Below, piece by piece: positions 24,924 through 33,266 of a stretch of DNA of 51,612 bases. The notes beneath the pieces are model-generated. The model was not told the DNA's origin, ran no database searches, and saw only the letters and a program-made list of their open reading frames with translations. The DNA comes from CAZPZR01 sp964591105 (GTDB lineage: Bacteria; Bacillota; Clostridia; Lachnospirales; Lachnospiraceae): assembly GCA_964591105.1 (NCBI GenBank), contig CAZPZR010000005.1, forward strand, positions 1-51,612. The letters are read 5' to 3'. Each line of letters opens with the position of its first letter. Within the stretch, counting starts at the first letter, position 1. Both the position numbers and the translations under genes were made by a program.

Positions 24924-26453
24924 ATGCAGTATTTATTAGGTACAGATATCGGAACATCTGGTACAAAAACAATTATGATGGATACAAATGGTAAACTGAT
25001 TTCACAGGATCTTCAGGAATATGATGTTCTGACACCTGCTCCACTTTGGGCAGAACAGTGGCCAGATGTATGGTATGAAGCTACAAAGGATTCTATTCGT
25101 AACTGTGTAGCAAAAGCAAAAGAGGCAGGAGTAAGTGCGGAAGATATTAAAGGAATCGCAATCAGCGGATTATATGGCGGTTCTGGAATTCCATTAGATG
25201 AAGAGATGAAACCAGTTCGTCCATGTATGATCTGGATGGACCGTAGAGCAGATAAGGAAACACAGTGGGTTCTTGATAATGTTGGAGAAGATAAACTTTA
25301 CGAAGTAACTCACAACGGAGCAGACCCATATTATGGATATACAAAGATTCTCTGGATGAAGAACAATGAACCAGAGAACTGGGCTAAGACAAAATTATTC
25401 CTTCCTCCAAATGACTATGTGATTTATAAATTAACAGGTGAAGTAGCAATTGACTATTCATCTGCAGGAAATCTTGGCGGTATTTTCGATATGAATACAC
25501 GTACATGGTCTCAGGAAATGTGCGATGCAATGGGAATTCCAATGTCTATGATGCCACAGAGAATCGTAGAATCTACAGATATCGTTGGTGGAATGACAAA
25601 AGAAGCAGCAGAAGATCTCGGTGTGTGCGAAGGACTTCCAGTAATCGCAAGTGGAATTGACTGTGGAGCAGCAAATATCGGACTTGGCGTATTTGAAGCT
25701 GGTGTGTATGCAGCAGCAATCGGAACATCTATGTGTGGTGCTTTAATTTCAAAAGAAAAAGCAAGAAAAGGATTAATTTCCTGGCCATACCTTTACGATG
25801 CAAAGAACCTTGCATATCATTTCGCAGGTGGAAATACTGCAGGAGCAATTGTAAAATGGTTCCGTCAGCAGCTTTGCCAGTGGGAAATTGAATGTCAGAA
25901 AAATGGTGGACCAAACAGTTACGATGTATTAAATGGACAGGCAGAAGCAATTCCAGCAGGTAGTGAAGGTCTTGTAGTTCTTCCATACTTCATGGGAGAA
26001 AGAAGCCCAATCTGGGATTCTGATGCAAAAGGAACAATCGTTGGATTGTCACTGACACATACAAAAGGACATCTGTATCGTGCATTCTTAGAAGCAGTTG
26101 CATATTGCTTAAGAGATTCTATGGAAGCAACAGCAGATGACATGGGAGAATACATCCTGATTGCTGGTGGTGTTACAAAGTCAAAAGTTTGGAGACAGAT
26201 TTTTGCAGATGTAACAGGATATCCAGTTGTTTGTCCAGTATATGATGTAGAAGCAAATATGGGTGACGTAATGCTTGCAGGTATCGGAACAGGTATCCTT
26301 ACATACGAAGAAGTGAAAAAATGGCAGGTATTGGATGAACCAATTCAGCCTAACAAAGAAAATCATGAAAAATATAATGAATTCTTTGCAGTATATAAGA
26401 GCATTTACAACAACTTAAAAGAAGATATGAAGACATTAACAAAGATTCGTTAA
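24924..26453 (+). CDS. FGGY-family carbohydrate kinase (pentulose kinase-like)
   Basis: 509 residues. GTDIGTSGTKTIMMDTNG is the N-terminal phosphate-1 region, and ISGLYGGSGIPLD and MIWMDRRAD belong to the xylulokinase-like branch. In this paralogue the usual GQMHG-type segment reads GLYGGSG, an unusual substrate-pocket sequence. The C-terminal half carries LPYFMGERSPIWDSDAKGTIVG and the adenosine motif IAGGVTKSKVWRQIFADV. AGGAGGA precedes the ATG. It has its own promoter with the shared ROK box and ends at a strong terminator, so it is monocistronic. The substrate may not be xylulose. Confidence 0.87.
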   Translation: MQYLLGTDIGTSGTKTIMMDTNGKLISQDLQEYDVLTPAPLWAEQWPDVWYEATKDSIRNCVAKAKEAGVSAEDIKGIAISGLYGGSGIPLDEEMKPVRPCMIWMDRRADKETQWVLDNVGEDKLYEVTHNGADPYYGYTKILWMKNNEPENWAKTKLFLPPNDYVIYKLTGEVAIDYSSAGNLGGIFDMNTRTWSQEMCDAMGIPMSMMPQRIVESTDIVGGMTKEAAEDLGVCEGLPVIASGIDCGAANIGLGVFEAGVYAAAIGTSMCGALISKEKARKGLISWPYLYDAKNLAYHFAGGNTAGAIVKWFRQQLCQWEIECQKNGGPNSYDVLNGQAEAIPAGSEGLVVLPYFMGERSPIWDSDAKGTIVGLSLTHTKGHLYRAFLEAVAYCLRDSMEATADDMGEYILIAGGVTKSKVWRQIFADVTGYPVVCPVYDVEANMGDVMLAGIGTGILTYEEVKKWQVLDEPIQPNKENHEKYNEFFAVYKSIYNNLKEDMKTLTKIR

Positions 26454-26471
26454 TCGTTTTGAATATGTATC

Positions 26472-26502
26472 AAAGAGACCTTTTCGCAAGGTCTCTTTTT
26501 TC
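26472..26502 (+). terminator. terminator of the FGGY kinase gene
   Basis: 11-bp stem AAAGAGACCTT / AAGGTCTCTTT with loop TTCGC, followed by TTTCT. Confidence 0.9.
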
Positions 26503-26550
26503 TATAAGGAATTAGAGGAGATGATGTTAACCCCACATTGATTGTGGAGT

Positions 26551-26628
26551 GAAAACCACAGAATTCCACAAGTTCTCAACGTTGCATAGCGTATATATCA
26601 TTGATATAATAAAGAAAACAACAAAAAC
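26551..26628. promoter_or_regulatory. DeoR operator region, site 1 (upstream of the FucA-like aldolase)
   Basis: GAAAACCACA at 26551-26560 and a 21-bp A/C-rich stretch at 26608-26628 (begins AATAAAGAAAACAAC) both recur upstream of the DeoR gene (28926-28935 and 28835-28855). The 21-bp stretch is identical in both places. A further CCACA follows at 26566-26570. Confidence 0.5.
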
Positions 26629-26662
26629 AAACAGTGATGAGAGTGAGAAAGGATGAACATCT

Positions 26663-27337
26663 ATGAAAACGGAATTAGAAATTAAACAAGAGATGTGTGA
26701 AATCGGAAAACGTGTATATAACAGAGGAATGGTGGCATCCAATGACGGTAATTTTTCTGTGAAATTAAATGAAAACGAATTCCTTTGCACACCAACAGGA
26801 GTAAGCAAAGGATTTATGACACCAGAATATATTTGCAAGGTAGACGCGCAGGGAAATACACTGGAAGCAAATGAAGGGTTCCGTCCATCTTCTGAAATCA
26901 AGATGCATATGAGAATTTATCAGGAACGTCCAGATGTGAAAGCGGTAGTACATGCGCATCCAATGTATGCAACAACATTTGCAATTGCAGGAATTCCGTT
27001 GACAGAGAAGATTATGCCAGAGGCAGTTATTTTCCTTGGAGAAGTACCACTTGCGAAGTACGGAACACCATCCACAGTAGAAGTTCCTGATTCAATTATG
27101 CCTTATCTTCAGGATTATGATGCAGTGCTTTTGGAAAATCATGGTGTACTGAGCTACGGAGATTCTCTCCTGGCTGCATATCACAAGATGGAATCTGTAG
27201 AATTCTACGCACAGCTTTTATATCAGACAAAGATGATTGGCGGTCCACAGATTTTAAGTGATGAACGTGTGGAAGAGTTATACGAACTTCGCAGAAATAT
27301 GAATATTGGTGGAAAACATCCTTGTTTGAAAAAATAA
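26663..27337 (+). CDS. class II aldolase/adducin-family protein (L-fuculose-1-phosphate aldolase-like)
   Basis: 224 residues, zinc-dependent. Zinc ligands are the HAHP pair near residue 93-95 and His in LLENHG near residue 155; the acidic ligand/base region is RPSSEIKMHM. SNDGNFSV and PTGVSKG form the phosphate-binding region. The enzyme should split a ketose-1-phosphate into dihydroxyacetone phosphate and an aldehyde, or epimerise ribulose-5-phosphate, which the same family can do. ATG 26663 has GAGAAAGG 10 nt before it. The following gene is a rhamnulokinase-like kinase that would make the ketose-1-phosphate substrate. Confidence 0.88.
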   Translation: MKTELEIKQEMCEIGKRVYNRGMVASNDGNFSVKLNENEFLCTPTGVSKGFMTPEYICKVDAQGNTLEANEGFRPSSEIKMHMRIYQERPDVKAVVHAHPMYATTFAIAGIPLTEKIMPEAVIFLGEVPLAKYGTPSTVEVPDSIMPYLQDYDAVLLENHGVLSYGDSLLAAYHKMESVEFYAQLLYQTKMIGGPQILSDERVEELYELRRNMNIGGKHPCLKK

Positions 27338-27360
27338 ATGCGCAGATGCGAGGTGACAAA

Positions 27361-28839
27361 ATGAGTGAAAAATCAAAGAAAACATTAGCATTTGACTTTG
27401 GTGCATCCAGTGGGCGTGCAATCGTTGGAACTTTGGAAGATGGAAAGATTACGATGGAAGAAGTTCATCGATTTTCCAACGACCCGGTGATGGTAAATGG
27501 AACGATGTATTGGGATACGCTTCGCCAGTTTTACGAGATTAAACAGGGAATTGTAAAGGCAAAAAAGTGTGGAAAGATTGAAAGTATCGGAATTGACACG
27601 TGGGGTGTAGATTTTGGTCTTTTGGATGAGCATGGAGAACTTTTAGAAAATGCAGTTCACTATCGAGATGAGCGAACCAGAGACATGATTGAAAAAGTAT
27701 TTGCAAAGATTCCACAAGAAAAATTATACGAGATTACGGGAAATGAATTCATGTATTTTAATACGATTTTCCAAATGGTGGCATTGAAAGAAAAGCGTCC
27801 GTGGGTGTTGGAACGTGCGAAAAGCTTTTTATTTACGCCGGATTTGTTTAACTATTTTCTGACAGGAGTAAAGAAGGGCGAGTACACAATGGCGACAACG
27901 TCGTCCATGTTTGACATCCGCGAAAAGAAATGGTCCAAAGAGGTAATGGATGCGTTGGGATTCGAAGAAAGCTTCTTCCCGGAAATTGTGGAAAGCGGAA
28001 CAGTTGTTGGAGAATTATCATCTGATATCTGCGAGGAACTTTCGGTAGAACCGGCAAAAATCATTGCAGTGGCATCCCACGATACAGAGAGTGCATCTGC
28101 AATCGTACCAACTCAGGAAGATGATTTTCTGTTCATAAGTTGTGGAACATGGAGTCTCTATGGAACAGAATTGGAACATCCAGCAATTAATGAGACATCA
28201 CTGGAACTAAGTGTAAGTAACGAGGGCGCTTACGGAGGAAAAACAAATTTCCTGAAGAATATTGCTGGACTTTGGATGGTGCAGGAAAGCCGCAGACAGT
28301 GGAGACGAGAAGGTCAGGAGTACAGTTTTGGAGAATTGGAACAATTTGCAAATGCGGTGGAACCTCTACAGAATTATGTGGATGTAGATGCAGACAGATT
28401 TGTTGCTGCCGGAAATATGCCAAGACGTATCCGCGCATTTTGTGAGGAAACTGGACAGAAAATTCCAGAATCTGTAGGAGAAGTGGTGTGCTGTATTAAT
28501 CAGAGTATTGCATTGAAATACCGAAGCGTATTAGAAAAGATTGAAAAGTGCCTTGGAAAGAAATACAACAAAATTCACATGATTGGTGGTGGGATTCAAA
28601 GCAAAATGTTATGCCAAATGACTGCGAATGCCACAAACTGCCAAGTGATTGCGGGACCAGTAGAAGCGACAGCTCTTGGAAACCTTGCGGTACAGTTTGT
28701 AACTCTTGGAGAAATCAAGGATATTAAGGAAGCGCGCCAGATTGTTGCGAATTCAGAAGTATTCCAAGTGTACGAACCAATGAATACCAAAGAATGGAAT
28801 CAGGCATACGAAACATACAAAAACATATTGAAAAAATAA
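27361..28839 (+). CDS. rhamnulokinase-family kinase
   Basis: 492 residues, FGGY superfamily, RhaB branch. FDFGASSGRAIVG near residue 10, VHRFSNDPV and GIDTWGVDFGLLD are diagnostic of RhaB-like enzymes, with YRDERT after them. The C-terminal motif is HMIGGGIQSKMLCQMTANA. It phosphorylates a 2-ketose at C1 in the family, typically L-rhamnulose. No rhamnose isomerase is visible in the window, so the ketose may come from oxidation or epimerisation by the island dehydrogenases. ATG 27361 is chosen since CGAGGTG stands before it. It is co-transcribed with the class II aldolase gene. Confidence 0.88.
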   Translation: MSEKSKKTLAFDFGASSGRAIVGTLEDGKITMEEVHRFSNDPVMVNGTMYWDTLRQFYEIKQGIVKAKKCGKIESIGIDTWGVDFGLLDEHGELLENAVHYRDERTRDMIEKVFAKIPQEKLYEITGNEFMYFNTIFQMVALKEKRPWVLERAKSFLFTPDLFNYFLTGVKKGEYTMATTSSMFDIREKKWSKEVMDALGFEESFFPEIVESGTVVGELSSDICEELSVEPAKIIAVASHDTESASAIVPTQEDDFLFISCGTWSLYGTELEHPAINETSLELSVSNEGAYGGKTNFLKNIAGLWMVQESRRQWRREGQEYSFGELEQFANAVEPLQNYVDVDADRFVAAGNMPRRIRAFCEETGQKIPESVGEVVCCINQSIALKYRSVLEKIEKCLGKKYNKIHMIGGGIQSKMLCQMTANATNCQVIAGPVEATALGNLAVQFVTLGEIKDIKEARQIVANSEVFQVYEPMNTKEWNQAYETYKNILKK

Positions 28840-28935
28840 AGAAAACAACAAAAACCACAAGAAACCACAAAAATAGTGTTGACTTGTGAAGATTGGCATG
28901 CTAGTATTTAACGAGAAAAAACGGGGAAAACCACA
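28835..28935. promoter_or_regulatory. DeoR operator region, site 2 (upstream of the DeoR gene)
   Basis: The 21-bp A/C-rich match at 28835-28855, AAACCACA at 28862-28869 and GAAAACCACA at 28926-28935 flank the promoter on both sides. Repeated AAACCACA units on both sides of a promoter fit a looping DeoR-type repressor. Confidence 0.5.
28879..28907 (+). promoter_or_regulatory. promoter of the DeoR/gat-like operon
   Basis: TTGACT at 28879-28884, 17-bp spacer, TAGTAT at 28902-28907, 62 nt before the DeoR start. Confidence 0.65.
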
Positions 28936-28968
28936 AAATCACAGAAAATCAAAGAGAGAGGTGATGTG

Positions 28969-29736
28969 ATGCTGGCGATAGAAAGAAGAAACAGCATATT
29001 GGAAAAGCTGCAGAGTGAAAAGCGAGTAGTAGTCAGTGAACTGAGCACCCAATATGGAGTTTCAGAAGAAACCATCCGTCGAGATCTAGAAAAACTAGAG
29101 AATGATGGACTAGTGATTAAAAGCTATGGTGGAGCAGTTTTGAATGAACACAGCGTGTTCGATTTACCATTTAATGTAAGAAAGAACAAACAGATTGTGG
29201 AAAAACAACAGATTGCAGAATTACTTGCGAAAATCGTACGAGATGGAGAGGCAATTATGCTGGATGCAAGTTCCACATCTGTATATATAGCAAAGAAATT
29301 AAAGGAAAAGAAAAAATTAACCGTAATTACCAATTCGGTAGAAGTTCTGGTAGAGCTTTATGACATGTCCGAGTGGAATGTGATTTCTACAGGAGGTGTC
29401 TCCAGACAGAAGTCATTTGCATTAGTAGGAGCACATACAGATGAACTGATCAGTTCTTACCATGTAGACAAGGCAATCATTTCCTGCAAAGGATTGGATA
29501 TTGAGGGTGGATTTACCGATGCGGATGAGTTAAATGCAAACTGTAAGCGCAGAATGCTTCGAGCAGCGAAAGAACGAATCTTGACAGTAGACAGTTCGAA
29601 GTTTGGCGAGGTTGCATTTAAGAAAATTGCCGAGTGGGCAGATATCACAACGATTGTGACAGATCAGAAGCCAAAAAAAATATATTTGGATGAATTTGCA
29701 ATGCAGGGAATTACCTGCATTTACCCAGAAGCATAA
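28969..29736 (+). CDS. DeoR-family transcriptional regulator
   Basis: 255 residues. The N-terminal winged helix is at about 5-60 (VVVSELSTQYGVSEETIRRDLEKLE) followed by KSYGGAV. The C-terminal sugar-phosphate-sensing domain has LDASSTSVYIAKKL, VITNS and DKAIISCKGLD, resembling the GlpR/FruR/GatR type. ATG 28969 is chosen because AGAGAGAGG ends 7 nt before it. It heads the GatY-kinase-GatD-GatZ operon. The shared A/C-rich sites suggest it also controls the aldolase-rhamnulokinase operon just upstream. A ketose phosphate is the likely inducer. Confidence 0.9.
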   Translation: MLAIERRNSILEKLQSEKRVVVSELSTQYGVSEETIRRDLEKLENDGLVIKSYGGAVLNEHSVFDLPFNVRKNKQIVEKQQIAELLAKIVRDGEAIMLDASSTSVYIAKKLKEKKKLTVITNSVEVLVELYDMSEWNVISTGGVSRQKSFALVGAHTDELISSYHVDKAIISCKGLDIEGGFTDADELNANCKRRMLRAAKERILTVDSSKFGEVAFKKIAEWADITTIVTDQKPKKIYLDEFAMQGITCIYPEA

Positions 29737-29768
29737 GACGAGAATTAGATTTACAGGAGGAATTAATT

Positions 29769-30623
29769 ATGCCATTAGTAACATCAAAAGAAATGTTGAA
29801 CAATGCACAGAAAGGACATTACGCAGTAGGTGCGTTTAATGCAGAAAATATGGAAATGGTGAAGGCAATCATCGGAGCAGCTGAAGAATTGCAGGCACCA
29901 GTAATGATTCAGACAACACCATCTACAATCAAATATGGAACAGTAGAGACATTTTATGCAATGGTAGCTGCTGAAGCAAAGAAAGCGTCCGTTCCAGTTT
30001 GTCTGCATTTGGATCACGGTAACAGTTTTGAACTTGCAGTACAGGCAATGAACGCAGGGTACACTTCTGTTATGATCGATGGCTCTCATGAAGATTTCGA
30101 AGGAAATGTGGCAGTTTCTAAAAAAGTAGCAGATGTTGCCAATGCACTTGGAATTCCAGTAGAGGCTGAACTTGGTAAAGTGGGCGGAAAAGAAGATGAT
30201 CTTGAAGCAGACGCAGATACAAATACAGATCCACAGGAAGCGAAAGAATTTGTAGAAAGAACAGGAGTTACTTCTCTCGCAGTTGCGATTGGAACTGCAC
30301 ATGGTTTCTATGTAGGGACACCAGTCCTGGATAAGGAACGTGTGTCTGAGATTCGTGAATTAGTTTCCATTCCATTGGTTCTCCACGGAGCATCAGGATT
30401 AAGTGATGATGATGTAAAAGAGTGTGTAAGCCGAGGAATTTGTAAAGTAAATTTCGCAACAGAACTTCGTGTGGCTTATACAGATGCATGTAAAAAACTT
30501 CTGGAAGAAAAACCTGAAACTTATGACCCAAAGAAATTAGGAGTAGTTGCAATGGCAGCTGTAAAAGAATTAGTGAAGGGGCGCATGAAAGTGTGCGGTT
30601 GCGACGGAAAAGCAAACGTATAG
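29769..30623 (+). CDS. gatY: class II tagatose/fructose-bisphosphate aldolase, catalytic subunit (GatY/KbaY type)
   Basis: 284 residues, the usual length for GatY/KbaY. GAFNAENMEMVKAIIGAAEE near residue 21 and the zinc ligands are seen: HLDHG (His83 region), AELGKVGGKED, AHGFY and the phosphate-loop LHGASG. It cleaves tagatose-1,6-bisphosphate (or a related ketose bisphosphate) into dihydroxyacetone phosphate and glyceraldehyde-3-phosphate. AGGAGGA precedes the ATG. GatZ, the stabilising partner, is encoded three genes downstream, which makes the GatY rather than a general Fba assignment likely. Confidence 0.88.
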   Translation: MPLVTSKEMLNNAQKGHYAVGAFNAENMEMVKAIIGAAEELQAPVMIQTTPSTIKYGTVETFYAMVAAEAKKASVPVCLHLDHGNSFELAVQAMNAGYTSVMIDGSHEDFEGNVAVSKKVADVANALGIPVEAELGKVGGKEDDLEADADTNTDPQEAKEFVERTGVTSLAVAIGTAHGFYVGTPVLDKERVSEIRELVSIPLVLHGASGLSDDDVKECVSRGICKVNFATELRVAYTDACKKLLEEKPETYDPKKLGVVAMAAVKELVKGRMKVCGCDGKANV

Positions 30624-30638
30624 TTGAAAGGAGTCAGT

Positions 30639-32150
30639 ATGAAGCAGTATTTATTAGGAATTGATATTGGAACAAGTGCTTGTAAGATTGCGATTTTTGA
30701 TGAAGCTGGAAATGTGTTGGCAAGCGGAAATGGAGATTACAACGTATACTATCCAAAACTTGGATGGGCAGAGCAGAACCCGGAAGAATGGTGGGCTGCT
30801 GTTTGTAGAGCGATAAAAGCAACTTTGGAGAAAGGAAAGATTTCTCCAAGTGATATTGTGGGAATCGGAATTGATGGACAGAGTTGGTCTTCAATCCCAA
30901 TCGGCAAGGACGGAGAGGTTCTTTACAACACTCCAATCTGGATGGATACAAGAGCTGCAGAATTGTGCGAGCGCGCACGAATGGAAGTTGGAGAAGATAG
31001 AATCTTTGAAGTTGGTGGAAATGCATTTATGCCATCGTATACAATGCCAAAGGTTATGTGGTTTAAAGAACATTTACCAGAGGTTTATAAAAATACAGAG
31101 AAGATTTTACAGTCTAATAGCTATATTGCATTTAAACTGACAGGAAAAATGACACAGGATCTGACACAGGGGTATGGCTGGCAGTGTTTCAACATGCGAA
31201 AAGGAGAATGGGACCTGGATCTTTGCCGTGACTTGGGCGTGGATACCCATTTACTGCCAGATATTTACAAATGCCATGACATCGTTGGAACTGTGACAAA
31301 GAAGGCAGCAGAAGAGTGTGGACTTATCGAGGGAATTCCTGTTGTAGCAGGTGCTCTGGATGCAGCATGTGGAACTTTGGGGGCTGGTGTTGTCCATGAC
31401 GGAGAAACACAGGAACAAGGCGGCCAGGCAGGCGGTATGAGCATCTGTATGGACGAATACAAAGCAGATCGACGTTTAATCTTATCCTTCCATGCAACAT
31501 CAAACCAATGGATTCTTCAGGGAGGAACTGTTGGCGGCGGTGGTGTTATGCGCTGGCTGGAACAAGAATTTGCAGATTATGAAAGAATCAAAGGAAAAGA
31601 AGTAGGAAAGAGTTCGTTGACATTATTTAACGAGATTGCAGAGAAAGTTGCACCAGGAAGCGACGGACTGATTTTTCTTCCATATATGTCTGGGGAACGT
31701 ACTCCGATTTGGGATCCAAAAGCAAAGGGAATGTTCTACGGCTTAGACTTCAGCAAAACAAAGGGACATTTTGTGCGTGCAACAATGGAGGGTGTGGCAT
31801 TGTCTCTTCGTCATAACCTGGAAGTGGCAGCAGAAGCAGGTGCACATGTAGGAGAACTTCGCGCAATGGGTGGTTCTGCAAACTCATTGCTTTGGACACA
31901 GATTAAGTCTGATGTGACAGGAAAGAAAATCGTGGTTCCATCTTCGGATACTGCGACATCTTTGGGAGCAGTTCTTTTGGCAGGTGTTGGAATTGGAATG
32001 TACAAGAATTTCGAAGAGGCAACAGAAAAGACAGTTGTACTCAAGAGAGAACATGAACCAAATATGGCAAATCAGGCAGTATATGATCAAACATACGAGA
32101 CCTATTTGAAATTATATGAAAATTTGAAAGATGTTATGCATGGAAAGTAG
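30639..32150 (+). CDS. FGGY-family kinase in a GatYZ/GatD operon
   Basis: 503 residues. GIDIGTSACKIAIFDEAG, GIGIDGQSWSSIPIG and PIWMDTRAAE mark the xylulokinase-like branch. The second half has an unusual QEQGGQAGGMSIC in the hinge, LPYMSGERTPIWDPKAKG and the adenosine motif MGGSANSLLWTQIKSDV. AAAGGAG precedes ATG 30639. Its place between GatY and GatD is where a PTS would be expected in a classic galactitol operon. It could therefore phosphorylate a hexitol or hexulose taken up unphosphorylated. FGGY kinases include polyol kinases (glycerol, erythritol), so a hexitol substrate is possible but unproven. Confidence 0.85.
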   Translation: MKQYLLGIDIGTSACKIAIFDEAGNVLASGNGDYNVYYPKLGWAEQNPEEWWAAVCRAIKATLEKGKISPSDIVGIGIDGQSWSSIPIGKDGEVLYNTPIWMDTRAAELCERARMEVGEDRIFEVGGNAFMPSYTMPKVMWFKEHLPEVYKNTEKILQSNSYIAFKLTGKMTQDLTQGYGWQCFNMRKGEWDLDLCRDLGVDTHLLPDIYKCHDIVGTVTKKAAEECGLIEGIPVVAGALDAACGTLGAGVVHDGETQEQGGQAGGMSICMDEYKADRRLILSFHATSNQWILQGGTVGGGGVMRWLEQEFADYERIKGKEVGKSSLTLFNEIAEKVAPGSDGLIFLPYMSGERTPIWDPKAKGMFYGLDFSKTKGHFVRATMEGVALSLRHNLEVAAEAGAHVGELRAMGGSANSLLWTQIKSDVTGKKIVVPSSDTATSLGAVLLAGVGIGMYKNFEEATEKTVVLKREHEPNMANQAVYDQTYETYLKLYENLKDVMHGK

Positions 32151-32166
32151 GAAGGAGAAAAGGAAA

Positions 32167-33228
32167 ATGGCTGACATGATGAAAGCAGGCGTGCTTCACG
32201 CAAGAGAAGATCTTCGTTTTGAAGACATTGAGAAACCAGTGGCTGGCGAAGGGAAAGTATTGGTAAAGGTGAAATATACAGGAATCTGTGGTTCTGATAT
32301 TCCACGTGTGAATGGAGATGCATGTCATTTCTTCCCAAATATTCTCGGACATGAGTTTTCAGGAACAGTGGCAGAGGTTGGAGAAGGTGTTACTTCTGTA
32401 AAACCAGGAGATCGTGTAGCTGGAATCCCACTGCTCCCATGTATGAAATGTGATGATTGCCAGAAGGGAAATTACTCATTATGTAAACATTACAGCTTTG
32501 TAGGTTCCAGAGAATTTGGAAGCTTCGCAGAGTATGTAGTTGTACCAGAGAAAAATGTTGTAAAATTCGATGACGAAGTGTCCTTTGAACAGGGGGCGTT
32601 CTTCGAACCAGCAACAGTTGCTCTTCACGGATTACAGAGAGTTCCATATGAAGGTGGAAAGACAGTAGCAATCCTCGGCGGTGGAACTATCGGAATGTTT
32701 GTAATGCAGTGGGCAAAGATTTTCGGAGCTAGAGAAGCAGTTGTATTTGATATTGAACCAACACGTCTGGAATTAGGAAAGCGTCTTGGCGCAACAGCTG
32801 GAATCAACACATTAGATGCTGATTTTATGGATCAGGCAATGAAATTAACAAATGGAAAAGGATTTGACTACGTATTTGAAACAGCAGGAAATACAATCAC
32901 AATGAAGATGGCATTTAAACTTGCTGCAAATAAAGCAAATGTATGCTTTGTTGGAACACCAACAAGAGATTTGAGCTTTACAGTGGAAGAATGGGAAAAT
33001 ATGAACCGTAAGGAATTTACATTAACAGGTTCCTGGATGTCTTACAGCGCACCATTCCCAGGACAGGAATGGACAAATGTTGCACATTACTTCAAGACAG
33101 GTGACCTGAAGTTTGATGAGTCCTTTATTTACAAAAAGATTCCATTGGAACAGTTAGCAGATGCGTTTGAATGGTATAAAACACCAGGAACTGTAAAAGG
33201 AAAAATTCTGGTAGATAGTGAGCAGTAA
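32167..33228 (+). CDS. gatD: galactitol-1-phosphate 5-dehydrogenase-like zinc dehydrogenase
   Basis: 353 residues. Catalytic zinc region YTGICGSDIPRVNGDACHFFP with GHEFSG. The structural zinc stretch PLLPCMKCDDCQKGNYSLC, the following FVGSREFGSFAEYVVV and the late motif GSWMSYSAPFPGQEW all closely follow the E. coli GatD pattern as I remember it. It oxidises galactitol-1-phosphate (or another hexitol phosphate) to tagatose-6-phosphate with NAD. The start at 32167 follows GAAGGAG and then AAAAGG. Next to GatY and GatZ this assignment is strong. The source of the phosphorylated polyol is the open question. Confidence 0.9.
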   Translation: MADMMKAGVLHAREDLRFEDIEKPVAGEGKVLVKVKYTGICGSDIPRVNGDACHFFPNILGHEFSGTVAEVGEGVTSVKPGDRVAGIPLLPCMKCDDCQKGNYSLCKHYSFVGSREFGSFAEYVVVPEKNVVKFDDEVSFEQGAFFEPATVALHGLQRVPYEGGKTVAILGGGTIGMFVMQWAKIFGAREAVVFDIEPTRLELGKRLGATAGINTLDADFMDQAMKLTNGKGFDYVFETAGNTITMKMAFKLAANKANVCFVGTPTRDLSFTVEEWENMNRKEFTLTGSWMSYSAPFPGQEWTNVAHYFKTGDLKFDESFIYKKIPLEQLADAFEWYKTPGTVKGKILVDSEQ

Positions 33229-33266
33229 TCTGAAAATCATGTGAAGAGGAAAGTGAGGAAAAGAAT

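Noticed and set aside
26653..26662. ATG at 26653 as start of the class II aldolase gene
   Set aside because: It is in a different frame and meets a stop within about ten codons; ATG 26663 is in frame with correct spacing to GAGAAAGG.
29769..30623. Calling the aldolase a housekeeping fructose-bisphosphate aldolase
   Set aside because: GatZ and GatD are in the same operon behind a DeoR regulator, so the GatY/KbaY role fits better, although the family alone cannot separate them.
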